A stretch of DNA of 64,000 bases from Callorhinus ursinus (Eukaryota > Chordata > Mammalia > Carnivora > Otariidae). Every line of letters starts with the position of its first letter. Position 1 is the stretch's first letter. Positions 44,651 to 55,545 of the stretch are shown here, one piece after another. The DNA lies in assembly GCF_003265705.1 (NCBI RefSeq), contig NW_020313045.1, positions 1,454,805-1,518,804 of the forward strand, read 5' to 3'. Below the pieces are notes generated by a model. It searched no databases. It was not told the DNA's origin and was given only the letters and a program-made list of their open reading frames with translations. The position numbers and the translations under genes are program-made.

Positions 44651-44792
44651 CAATCAGTCAGATTATCATAGTACCACATGTTGATCATCATGGTTGATAT
44701 TATTTTCCCCACTGACAGGAATTAAGATCCTCCCACATTTATTTATACACACACACACACACCCATCTTTGATTACATCAGGCCACACTTAA

Positions 44793-45197
44793 TTGAAAAT
44801 GTTCAAGAAAAGGAAATATAATGAGCCCATTTTACTTGCAGCACTGGATGTAACAAGACATAGAAAAAAACCATACCTCTCATGCAGTGAGGTCTGGGCC
44901 AATGGAAACATGAAGCTGAAAGAGTTAAAGGAATATTTTCCTTCTGTCCATCTTGAAAATCATCTAGGCCAAATGTGTGACATGAAAAGTAGACTTGCTT
45001 TGAAAACACGAGAACTTTGCCAAAACCTGAGTTATTATCTGTGTAAAACCTCTTCTCTCAAGGCATCCTATGAGAGATTGTTTATCCCAGCATTGGTGAA
45101 ATTAATAATCCACATAGCTGTGGCAGCCTTGTTGAAGCCATGCACCTTGGAAATAGTTGAGCTAGGGTATGGTTTAGAAGGAGGAATAAAATTGTAG
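44793..45197 (+). pseudogene. decayed hAT (Charlie/ZBED-like) transposase fragment
   Basis: The 134-codon frame begins MFKKRKYNEP, like the KRKYNE start of Charlie-type hAT transposases and their domesticated relatives (ZBED5, FAM200, SCAND3/ZBED9 group). It continues with a decayed zinc-finger-like region (LSCSEVWANG...MKLKELKEYF, where the relatives have VCGE...KLKRH). Near its end come LKASYERL and LKPCTLEIVELGYG, parallel to the ASY...ILPA...I...LGE stretch of the family. The finger cysteine/histidine set is incomplete and stops follow at 45195, so it is most likely a transposon remnant or retrocopy relic. Assignment is from remembered family patterns. Confidence 0.45.
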
Positions 45198-45540
45198 AAC
45201 CTCCTTGGCCAAGTGACATCACCCATTTCAGAGTTGCTGATCTGTGATTTTGAAGTAGATCATGGAGGAATTCCAAGCCAATCTGTGTTCCTTCATCAGA
45301 TAACTGGAGGAGATGAGAGACGGTTTTTTGCACAGCTCTGTTTTGACCATTACATGATGTCAACAAGGAAAACTCACTGCTCATGAACTTGTTTTCGGAA
45401 ATTGCCACATCCCTGGCAAATGGTGAAATGTTGCCTGGAAGAAAATCCACAGTATCTGTGTGTCGCAGGCACTGTCTGCACCCCACCACCATCTCCTCAG
45501 CACTCACCGTCCCTGCAGTGTGATGACTTCTTGCTCTAAA
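45198..45540. other. possible continuation of the transposase relic
   Basis: Downstream of the stop, short stretches in shifted frames (for example FRVADL, then LCFDHYM) could be further relics of the same protein, but the match is weak. The 153-codon minus-strand frame (45082-45543) is antisense to this region and is not a gene. Confidence 0.25.
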
Positions 45541-45950
45541 CACCCGCCACTCTCTGCCTGAGAATATTTTCCGGCTGCTGGAGTAGGCTTGGCCTGTGCA
45601 TCAGGCAGGCCCCAAATGCTGGAAAAGTGAGTATCTCCAGGGGCGCAGCCTCAATCAGTGATGGATGGGCATTGATGTTTAAGCACCTGAGCTTCCTGCC
45701 CCCTTGCTTGGGACAATTCTGAATCACATCTTCCACTCTTTCCCAGGATTTGCCAGCAGGACTGAACCCGAGTGGCCCACAGCAATAACCTGCTCCATAA
45801 TGCACTCTTTATTGTCTTCTTTCCATTCCCTGACTCACTTCCCCACTCCTCTACAGGTGCTTCCTGGGATCACCTCCAAAATAAACTATTTGCACTCAAA
45901 TCCCCATGTCAGGGGCTGTTGGGGGGAAACCCAACCTAAGACACTGTACA
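45541..45950 (+). repeat. ancient LTR-like repeat
   Basis: GCTTCCTGGGATCACCTCCA, AAATAAACTATTTGCACTCA and AACCCAACCTAAGACA at the right end are typical of an old LTR with its polyadenylation signal and a CA terminus. Family not fixed. Confidence 0.5.
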
Positions 45951-47060
45951 CCTGCAAAGCTTGACATTTCATCTGGTTTTGCTACTTGGTGAATAAAAAA
46001 GCTCTGTTCATTATCCTAACTCACTGCTTTTTTCAGAAGATTCTGCTAGTGTCAAAACAGACTGCCAACAATGCTGACAGGCATCTGGTCAACCACAGGG
46101 AAGAGTCTTCATGAGGTCAGAGCCAGGTCCTGATTCGCCACCTTTCCAGGGGGCTTGTGGGAAAGTGGGAACAGACTGTGAAGGCTTGCTCCAGTATCCT
46201 GAAGTTGCCTGGTGTCCAAGGACAAGTCTTAACGTGTTTGCTTGACTATTGGATGGAAGAGAAGTGCCTATTTCTCAAAATGATTAGAAGGAATTTCTTT
46301 ATGTTTTAGTGTCTTTGGCAGACTTTTTTTTTTTTTTTTAACCAAATAAACAGGATACATCTTTTCATTCAGTGTTCTACCATCCTTAATATGGTTGCAA
46401 ATAAGCTCTGAGCCCTTTAGACTTCAGACTTCTAGATGAGGGGACTGGTGGTGGAAAGTTTACATATTTCCCTGATTTTAAGCCACAATCTACTGTAAGG
46501 TGTGTCATTATTTTTAATAACAGTTTGAGTGAAGGAGGAGATACTGCCTACACATCACACATGCTCATTGGCTCTAAGAGGGCAAAACCTTGCCCAGAAA
46601 TTTTAACATGGACATCTGAGAATGAAGGAATTAGGGGGTGGAGTCTGATCGGTGTTAGTGGAATGACTTCACAGATACACTTGGTGGCAAAAGCAGATGG
46701 ACACCTGGAGAGGTTACAGTGGGTTTTTGAAGTTTTCTAACGCTCAGGGATCCTTAACTCTGAAATGCATAACCTTCGGCTGCCAGTGAGACAGATGACC
46801 TCTCTGACTTGACAAAGGAACTGATGTAAAACACATTTCACCTGAAGTCTTGGCGAATTCTGGCGTTTCTCTGCCTAGCCTCCGGTCCCGGGGCCACAGG
46901 AGCCACAGGGATCCTGACACCGTTTGTCACCGTTCAAGTTTGTGCATCAGCCTTATCAGCTCTTACTGCTCTCAGAATGAAGAAGAAATGGAATAGGTCG
47001 CATGTCATGGATAACCATGTTGGATCCACGGGTTTACCTTCTCAGTCAGTCCAAACAAAA
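45951..47060. other. unassigned sequence
   Basis: A T-run lies at about 46325-46339. No named repeat and no gene. Confidence 0.4.
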
Positions 47061-47900
47061 GAACCTTCTAATGGAAATTTACTTTTGAGAACAATGAATG
47101 TTTACTTTTTGCTGGCTTTGTGAAATCTGTATCTATTTCCTTTTGAGGGCGGACGAAGTAGCCATTCATTTTTGTCTGGGGGAAAAAAAAAAAGACTGAA
47201 AGATAAAATTGTATGAAGATCGATTTGATTGATGACTCTATGAAAGGAGTATATTTCCAGTGCAATAAATGAGTTATATGCACACTTTCGCATGCATGTG
47301 CATTTTCCAGAAGTTGATAGATTCCTTTCGACTTTTCAACGGGATCGCAGCCTCCAAAACTTTCTTTTTTTGATTTTTCATTACTGATTTTCTTTGGAAA
47401 TTGAAGCTTGTAGAAGTTTAAGTGATTTATTCCACAATGAATATATAGAAAGCTGTTTTTGAGGTGTTTTTTTTTTTAAGTGTATTTTTTCTTGAAGATG
47501 AACAAGTTCCCCTGGGGCTGTTGATTTAACTTTATTATCCTAATAATCCTTAGCACCCTTTATATACAATGGAAAAAAAGAAAAAGTCTGCTATTTGGCC
47601 CAATCACAAACGCTCTCACTTAATAAATTAAGCTTGATAAGGTTTGGGCACACGGGTCTTTGTTACTTCTGCGTAAATTTTAATTCCAATCTGTTTCCTT
47701 GTAAACAGTGGATAATCTTGTAGGAATGTTCTCTCCCTTGCTTAGGGATGATTTGCCTTTTCTGCTCCAGTGTCTCTCCGTACCTCCACCCCCTCTCCAA
47801 AAGTCTTCACATATTTCTTCTCCTTCAGAACTTATATAAATATATGTTTCTTTGTGATGCTAAAAACTAATCTTTGTTTTTTCAGGCTTTTAGGAGGGAT
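47061..47900. promoter_or_regulatory. repeat-free AT-rich block with a PBX-like site
   Basis: TGATTGATGA at 47226-47235 fits a PBX/HOX bipartite motif. GCATGCATGTGCATTTTCC near 47290 and the AT-rich stretch 47525-47720 contain more homeodomain-type cores. No repeat signature. Inference only. Confidence 0.3.
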
Positions 47901-48652
47901 ACTTACCTTAATCCTCTTAGGTCTGTGTGCCTTGAAGTGATAGCACTTGGGAAGTTTCAAGTTTCAAGGAGCAGCTCTATTAGGACCTGGCTGGAGGGAG
48001 CTTCTCTGAGATTCCCGTCCTATCAGCCTTGTGGGGAGTACTTTAAAAAGATGTGTGGCTCCCACTATTGCTCTGTGTTTAGATATCTACCAATGGTGCA
48101 TTTAAAGAAAAGAACAGAAAAACAAAAGAGAGGGGGTGTGGCTGGCAAGATGAGAAGAGAGGACAAAAGAATTCAAATTACAATGCATCCTTTCTACTTT
48201 ACTACCCTTTACATATAATTAATTTTCTAATTATAGAGGTGGTTTTTTTTTCTTCTCTCTCTTTTTAAAAAAGATTTTGGAATTCCACTTATTTTATTAA
48301 AATATCGTATTGCCATTATCAGGCTTACTCATTTAATAATAAACTGCAGTGTTTCTGATCTGGCATTCAAAGCTGGTTGTAGATCCCGTGTTGTCCCCAC
48401 GTTACTGATCAACAAACCAGCCCTCAGCAAGTCGCCTTGATAAAGATCCTCATTTCCCAGAGCATTTATTAAGCACCTAGCACTGCCCAAGAGGTAGTGA
48501 GAGGTGCTGATACTGAGAGAGAAATTCACACAAAGCAACTGCCAAGATCTGTTTGTTTTAAAAAACTCCCTCTGGCTATTATTTGGGATTTAGCGAAAGT
48601 CAATTATTTAATACTCAATAGTTGGTCTCCCTAGCCAGGATCTAAACCAATG
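47901..48652. other. unassigned sequence
   Basis: The 114-codon frame at 47874-48218 is Lys/Arg-rich at its end and has no domain. AGCATTTATTAAGCACCTAG near 48460 could be an L2 remnant. No gene is called. Confidence 0.35.
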
Positions 48653-48832
48653 TCTCCTGAATGCAGTTCACAGGCCTCCAACCACATCACAGTCATTTAG
48701 GGGAGCTGTTAAAAATGTGAATTCTCATGCCCCAGACCTGCTGAATTAGAAACTCTGGGAGTGAAGAGGAATGTGCATTTCCAACAAGCTTCCCTGGTGG
48801 TTCTGCTGTAACTAAAGTTTGAGAACCACACA
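48653..48832 (-). mobile_element. MER5A-like hAT element
   Basis: GGGAGCTGTTAAAAATGTGA, CCCCAGACCTGCTGAATTAG, AAACTCTGGGAGTGAAGAGG and TAAAGTTTGAGAACCACA follow the complement of MER5A closely and reach the terminal repeat. Confidence 0.85.
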
Positions 48833-49049
48833 TTTAGCTTCCCAACCCACCCTGGACTGTTTCAGCTCCTGAGTACCCAGTCTAGGTAACTCTCTGGTTC
48901 CTGCTTCATCTTCCGGATGACAGTGTCCGGGGGAGGAGAGTGCGGGGGGCGGGAGGGGGGGTCTAAGCATCTGTTGATTTTGCCTGTTTGGCATTGATTT
49001 CCCACCCACTTCCGGTAATAGGTCTCAGATTTTCCTCTGGAGGAACCAC
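48833..49049. other. unassigned sequence with a G-rich tract
   Basis: GGGGGAGGAGAGTGCGGGGG, then GCGGGAGGGGGGG at about 48929-48962 has several G runs spaced closely enough to be a G-quadruplex candidate. Confidence 0.4.
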
Positions 49050-49435
49050 CCTTCGCCTTCCCTTAATTCATGGGATCAGACAAAATCCAACATCTTCCAG
49101 CCCCCAGGAGTGATCATGTGAGCCAGGCCTAACCAATCAGCCCATTCCATCCCGGAGGCCCCAGTGATTGGTTGACTGGTGGACACGTGACTAAGCTAAT
49201 CTTAGGAGACTCTAGCTGGGGCTTCCGCTGCAAAAAATTGAGAAAGAGTTTTGTCTTTGCTGGGACTGCTGGCGACAAGAATGATGTAAGCCTGGCACTG
49301 CTGGGGAGGAGGCAGGGTCCCTTGCCTCCATGGGGACAGGTTCTGCCCAACAGTGTCACCAGTGATAGAGACAGAGAGCTTAGTAAGGCAATGGGAGGAC
49401 CGAACGCTGCTGACCCTGCTTGAGTCCCTGGGTTC
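49050..49435 (+). repeat. ancient CCAAT-bearing interspersed repeat, plus strand
   Basis: GAGCCAGGCCTAACCAATCA, CAGTGATTGGTTGACTGGTG, GACACGTGACTAAGC and GCTGGGACTGCTGGCGACAA follow a dispersed repeat, probably LTR-like, in sense orientation. It is the same family as 4330-4645 and the likely source of the 41-bp unit at 21548. Confidence 0.55.
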
Positions 49436-50035
49436 AGACATATTTGCAGGCAGAACTGCCTCAGCTGGTAGATCCCCTTCTCTGTTCCTTCCAGTCTGAC
49501 TCAGGTTTCTGACATTTCCCCCAGAAAGAAGCCAATTATGGAGAGAAAATGAAAACAACTGATTTCTTCCACCATCGACATTGGTCTGGTTCGGACTAAA
49601 CACAGAGGGTTTGGTGTGGGTCAGTCCTCGGACCTAGTGGTAAAATAGGTTAGATTGGGGGTCTGGAAGCCCCGGAAGGTATGGATAACTCTTGGGTTGA
49701 CTCCAAGATTTCTCAGACTAAGTCGAGGCCTGGGACATTGTGACATCTTTCTGAACACGTGCTCTGTCAAGGATGAGACCTTAAGAGGACAATGAGACAG
49801 CGTTTGCACTGGGGTCTTGTGGAAAATGCCAGACCATGGTCGCTATACTTTTAGCCCTGACAACATACTCTCTGCAGGCTCCATAGCTTAAGTGTGACCT
49901 CTGTAGCTAGTCCAGTCCTTCAAAATTACTATCACGGTAGATTGCTCAAGTTATAATGACACCTACTTGAATTTGTGGGGAAAAAAAACAAGCTCTGGAA
50001 TCATGAACATAGGAAAGAAGTTCAATAGTTGGTTA
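49436..50035. other. unassigned sequence
   Basis: No named repeat. Frames at 49202-49603 on the minus strand (133 codons) overlap the repeat to the left and lack domains. Confidence 0.4.
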
Positions 50036-50039
50036 AAGA

Positions 50040-50236
50040 GGATTTTGAAGTCAGACAGAACTGACTCCCAAGTCTTGACTCTATCAGTTCCTATCTGCCT
50101 GATCTGGACAACTTGTTTAGAGATTTTATCTGTAAGAGAGGATAATAATCGCACTCTCGTGTACAGATAACTGCAGGAATTAAATGAGATAATGCATATA
50201 AAGTGCTTAGTGCAATGTCTGGCCCATGTGATTAAC
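50040..50236 (+). repeat. MIR element, plus strand
   Basis: GAAGTCAGACAGAACTGACT, CTATCAGTTCCTATCTGCCT, TTTTATCTGTAAGAGAGGAT and AATTAAATGAGATAATGCAT occur in sense order. Nearly complete. Confidence 0.88.
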
Positions 50237-51790
50237 AGTTAACCTCAGGTCCTCTTATTGTGGACCTCGCTACCTCTTGGAAATTTATGTGCTGCTTCTC
50301 TGTATGTTGATATGTTTCCCCTACCGCCCACCCTTCGTCCCAAACTTTTAAGCTCTTTGCAGTAGGCACTTCTGTTCACTGACTACGGTTGGTTCTAGGT
50401 CTTAGGGCCTTGATTTAGCTATCTGAAAATGGGGGGGGAGAGGAAGGAGAAGGAGCATTGTTGGATTAGATGTTATGAATCTTTTCGCTACTTCTAATAT
50501 TTCTTCTGTGGTTCCAAGAACTCTAAGCACTTAGTAACCAACTAGCTGGAAGATCCTATGGAAACATGTCAAGTCTGTATTGCTTAATCACTAATTTTGT
50601 CAAGGGTACTTCAAAATATACTTTTCTCTCTGCGTGAAGAACTGTGGGTGTGACTCTATAGGTATGAATCTGGCCAGGAATCAAAATGACTTCTACTATA
50701 TACTTTATGGTTTTCCTGCAAGGCTATCACTTGGTAAGAATATTCTTTTGAAGCTTCCAACCTAGAAGATAAATTGCATTTTTAAAATACTCAAAGATGC
50801 CCCCCATTTTTTTCATCTCTTTGATGCATATAATTCTTTTGACTCTAGCCCAATTCTCACCTTTTGGCAAGTGACCAATTCACAGATTCCGAGCAATATT
50901 CAGAATGTATTCAGCTAAAACAAATCAAGTCCGACAGTTGTCACAGAAGCATTTAACCAAAATTACTTCAACATTTTAACAATGCTTGACGTTTTCAGGG
51001 ATGTCTTTGAAGTACAGAGCTCCCAAAATATTTAGTGTTAACAGTTTTAGACAGGTGTTTTGCTGAAGACATGTAAAGATGTGTTGAGTGAAGATTATTA
51101 TTTTGCAGTGAGCTTAGCCTCTGGAAAAATATTTATGTCTTAATTGGATGGAATTCCACCTGTCATTTTATCAAACGCTGTGCTTATGGTCCATTCTGCT
51201 TAGAGTCCAAGAAAAATGAAAGTATTTTGGTTGTGAGAATTAATGCGACACATGTTTGAGCTTTGTGGAATCACTGCATTTGTTTGGTGATAATTATAAG
51301 AGAGTGTTTTAGGACCTTGAACTAGAGTTTGCAATTAGAATACACAAAATTGGGTCTGAAAAGCTTAAGAAAGAAGAAGCATGACAGAGAGTGTTGCAAA
51401 AGCCCCGTTACAGCAAATCAAAGTTACAAAACTGGAAAACCACTTAATTAAAAACTTAAATGGAAAAAGGCAATCGACACACTTTCGGGAGCTTCTATCA
51501 TTCTAGGGATTAGTTTTTCTCCTGTCTGGTACTTAGTAAGTCCTCAAAAAGAGGGAACTTCCTGCTTTTCTCTCCCTTGCTTTTCCCCTCTTTGACTTCG
51601 CCCTGTTTCCTTCTACAAGCTTCTTGGTTTCATTTACAATGTGATTTCAGGAAGTAATACTGAAGATAGAAACCAGAACGCAGCTGTTTTTGAATCAGTG
51701 TTTAGATTAGCGCAAAATAATCTCCCTCCTTTGCTCAGGGAAGTTCCCCATTTGAGTGTAGCTGATGAAGTGTTGACTCCATGATCTAGA
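50237..51790. promoter_or_regulatory. repeat-poor AT-rich block, possible conserved noncoding element
   Basis: About 1.5 kb with no recognised repeat and no open frame of 60 codons or more. The part 50930-51500 is the most enhancer-like, with GTGATAATTATAAGAG near 51286 and AACCACTTAATTAAAAACTT near 51438. Inference only. Confidence 0.3.
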
Positions 51791-53349
51791 GGAATGAATT
51801 TGGTTAACGCTAAATGTATTTCTATATTCTGTTTAAGCTCCAGCCAGGTATTAGATGAGCATCAGCTCTGGGCGGGTCTCAGTGGGCTCCACCGTCACCT
51901 TAGAGATGGCGCTTCGAATGGAGAAATGGGTCATAGGCAAGGTGTTTGGAGGTGGGGGACAAGAGATTGTTTGTTGGAAGTACTTTTTGAACCTCTCATT
52001 TTGGGTGGCAGTATCCCCAAAACCTAAGCACTGAGAGGTCCAACTTAAATCAAAAAGCAAAATCTCACTTCTGTGAGGTGGGATCTAAGGACAAATCCAA
52101 GTATAGGAATTGATTGAGATTCATGAGGCCTTATAATGGCACACCCACCTCCCCTCCCCCCCACTTTGTTCTCTGTAGCCAACCATTTGTCATCTAGTTC
52201 CCAGAAAATGAAGTGCAGAAATTTCTGTTACTCACCAGATCTCATCTTTCCTTGCAGTGAAAATGTTTGAAGTGCTTGGGATAGAAATGGAGATTCTAGA
52301 GGGCCCTTGGAGGAGATTGGGGCTCTCTGAGTAAGATATGGGGGCATGTTTAGCATGAGGAGGAGTGGATGAAGTAGGGCCATGGGGCTAGTGACAGGCT
52401 GTAGGTGATACTGTGTCTGCCCCCCAACCCCCATGTGTCCCCGCCCCTGAACTCCTAAAGCCCCTAAGTTCCTACAATGCATGCCGAAGGCTCTGGCTGA
52501 GCCTCCTGTTCGTGCTGATGTGAGATAGCAGCACCCGCAGCCCCAGGAACGTGCAGGTGGAGAAACCAAGTGAGCCAGGGGAACTCACAGGCTTCATGGT
52601 GTGTGTGCCTCAGGCCATGAAACTGGAGTTCAAGGCCAACTTAACATGCAAGCCACGCTCCCAACGGACCATGGCTGACACATAGTTATCGTAAGGACTG
52701 AGCAGGGGAGAGCTGCTATGCCCCATTTGAATAGGGAATGAGCCTCTAGCTTCTTCTTGACGTGCATAACACCCTCTCAGTACCTTCTCGTGTGTTCTGG
52801 CCTCTCATGCTCTAGGCTCCTTTATTATCCCATATTCTTGGATTTTTACGTCATCACTGGCACTTATTTTGGTCAGGGTAACAATCTGGTTTTTGTTTTG
52901 TCTGATGCCGCAATCAGGCCTTGGTGCCCACTGCTAGCATCATTCTCAGATGTTCCTTTGGATCAGCTATCCTGGGTCTGTAATCAATGACTTTACATTC
53001 CTTCAAATTGAAAATATTCATTAGGTATAACCCATTATAACAGTCAAATTTGTAACACACTTGCTACGCATACGTACCCAACCACTCTTTGATGTAATAC
53101 CTGTAGTTTCAACTTACTTGTAGTTTCACTTATCTCTTTACCATTGATCTCGCTGTGGTATGAGGGAGGGAATTAAGTACAGGGCTGGGAGAATAAAGGC
53201 AAGTCAGGAAAACCACCACCTCCCCCGCTCTGCTTCTTGCTTCTGTTGTCCATGACAGGTGGAAACATGTTTGAGGAGAAGTTCAGAGGCATTAACCACA
53301 GACTAGTTTAGCCACACTGCCCTTCACCTACATCAGCAGTGTTGAGAGT
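51791..53349. other. unassigned sequence
   Basis: Frames up to 113 codons (52228-52569, minus) have no domain. CTCATCTTTCCTTGCAG at 52240-52256 resembles a splice acceptor, but the downstream reading is not clearly open. No gene is called. Confidence 0.35.
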
Positions 53350-53625
53350 GTGTTGGATTATAGATAAAAGCAAGGTCTATGGAGAGAAGCCCAAGCTCTG
53401 GATCTGAATCCCGTCTGTCTCTTTTGCTCGCTGTGCGACCTGGACCTTGGGGAGACACTTAAATCTCTCTAAGCTTCACTGTCTTCATGTATAAGGCTGG
53501 AGAAATAACAGTGCTAAGTTCATGGGATCATTACAGATAAGGCGTAAAAGACAAAGCGTATAAAGTGCTTAGAATATGGTTGAACACTTAATAAGCACTC
53601 AAACAAGGTGGTTATTATGATGATT
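53350..53625 (+). repeat. MIR element, plus strand
   Basis: AAGCCCAAGCTCTGGATCTG, AATCCCGTCTGTCTCTTTTG, AAATCTCTCTAAGCTTCACT, GTATAAAGTGCTTAGAATAT and ACTTAATAAGCACTCAAACA follow MIR from near its start to its end. Confidence 0.9.
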
Positions 53626-54985
53626 AGTATTGTCAGGGAGAAGCAAAAGGTAATAGACCTCCCTCTTTCATCACACATACACTATAGATGCAGAGGTAAT
53701 AAACAAATTGGGACACAGTGACACCATGAACGTTGTTATTAAGTGGGCATGGCATACCGAGTATCTTACAAACACTCCTTGGATCCCTGTTTCATAGAAG
53801 GTGAACTTGAAGGACTCTAAAGAACTATGTCTGTACAAATATTCATAAGGCAGCCTCAGCCTGCAGTCTCAGCCAACAATCATTAAGTTTGGATACTGTA
53901 ATTTGTTCTTGACAATGTTCAGTAATATTGCGAGGGTGCTATAATTCTCCTCCTTGTCACCAGCCATTGTAAGGAGCGGGCATTTCTGATGGCTGGGTTT
54001 CCTGGTAGTTGGTGGCATTTCCTCCTTGTTCTTGCAGGCGACCAAGTATCCAACACCCTTAGAATGCTAAATAATACCTACATAATGAGGTTAAGCCCAG
54101 GGATCATCTTGCTGATAGCAAGACTTTTGGGCTTCATTCAATAGACAAATTGTTTTGCTGGACAAGCCACACTGTGCAGTACATTCATCTAAAGAGAGTA
54201 TTTGGGGGGTATGTTAAGACGCTCAGTTCTTTTCTTAAAATGATTGTCTCAAAACTAAAAAATGGTAGCCAATTACTGTTTGTTTCTGGAAAACAATTTG
54301 ATTGGAGTGTTAATATTGGAGAAAGCCATAAGGATTGACTCCTACAACTCTGACATCTTAGCCTCATTTAGATGTTGGCTGAGGTATCCGGTCTCCTGAG
54401 AACCAAAAGCAAGTGGCCTGATCCCATTCCAAGCATGAGGAGAGCTCCATGACCTTCCTAACCTCTCAGGAGATTTTGGAGGGTAGGGAGTGGCTAACTC
54501 CTTTACTGGGTTTGGTGTGGATGGGGGAGGCATTTTTTTCCATCCCACATAACTCTGTTTTCTGTCTCTTTGTGTCATTCTGTAGACTCCTTCACCATAC
54601 TTCCATGCTACCTGTCACCCCAAATCCTTCAGCTCAGCTATGAGACTTAGTCATCTTGGTTTCTGCCTTAAAACCCACCCACATAAGCCCTTCATGTGCC
54701 CGGCACATTTGGCTAAGGTTTGAGAAAAGAGAGGGGATGGTGTTTACATCACAGAAGAGAAGTCACCTTGAAGTGGAACCGTAGGTATTCTCGTGCTAAA
54801 TGGTATTTGCCACAGGACTTGGTGACTCTCCCTGTCCTTGCTCAGGAATCCACCCCCCTTCAATTCCCGCATTATTTCCATGCAGAGGAAAAGGAAATTG
54901 GACTAGACCACTATGAAATTACCACGTAGGCTCAGATGAGGCCCTATTTTCTCCTCCCAATCTTCGGGATGGAGTGGGGCATTTC
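53626..54985. other. unassigned sequence
   Basis: No gene or clearly named repeat. A weak MIR-like stretch may lie near 53745-53820. Confidence 0.35.
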
Positions 54986-54987
54986 AT

Positions 54988-55115
54988 CCTTCAAGGTGTA
55001 TTTCAAATAGGTAAACAGGGCCTAGGGAAGTAAAATCATTTGTGCAGGTAAATGCCAGAGCCAGGACCCCGATATACAGCCAGGTTGATGATACATGGCC
55101 TTACTTCTGAGCCCC
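54988..55115 (-). repeat. MIR fragment, minus strand
   Basis: GTAAACAGGGCCTAGGGAAG, then CCAGAGCCAGGACCCCGATA follow the MIR complement. Confidence 0.6.
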
Positions 55116-55239
55116 ATTATTGCCACGTGTACTTCCACAGATGGATCCTCAGGCGCCGACTCCCACCAATTCTCAAATAATTCAATGTTTACGCACTCCG
55201 GGCTAAAACCCTGAGTGAACGAAACTAAGTTATTCTTAC

Positions 55240-55545
55240 CACATCAGAGACACTTCAGCATCTTGCTCTGCTCCCAGACGTTACTGCAACCTTCCAATGG
55301 CAACACACCTTCTTGGAGGGCCTGTTAAGAATGAGAAGCCACACTGGGCTCTGTGGGGGGAGACCATGTGGGTAGAAGTGCTGAGCGTGGAGCGCAGGCT
55401 CAAGGAAGATGATGAAGACCAGGTGAGTATGGTCCCTGCCCTCATGGGGCAACAGTAAATGCACTTTCAGAAAATAAATTTCTGTTGTTGAAGCTACTCA
55501 GTCAGTGCAACTACTGTGTGATGGCAGTCCTCACAAACAAACCCT
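55240..55545 (+). repeat. MLT1-like LTR 3' part
   Basis: AAATAAATTTCTGTTGTTGA, AGCTACTCAGTCAGTGCAAC and ACTGTGTGATGGCAGTCCTC match the end of MLT1-type LTRs. The 5' limit is uncertain. Confidence 0.6.

Noticed and set aside
45082..45543. 153-codon minus-strand frame
   Set aside because: It overlaps the transposase relic in antisense and has no domain; the plus-strand match is the better explanation.
52240..52260. Splice-acceptor-like CTCATCTTTCCTTGCAG
   Set aside because: No clear open frame or donor site accompanies it, and such sequences occur often by chance.
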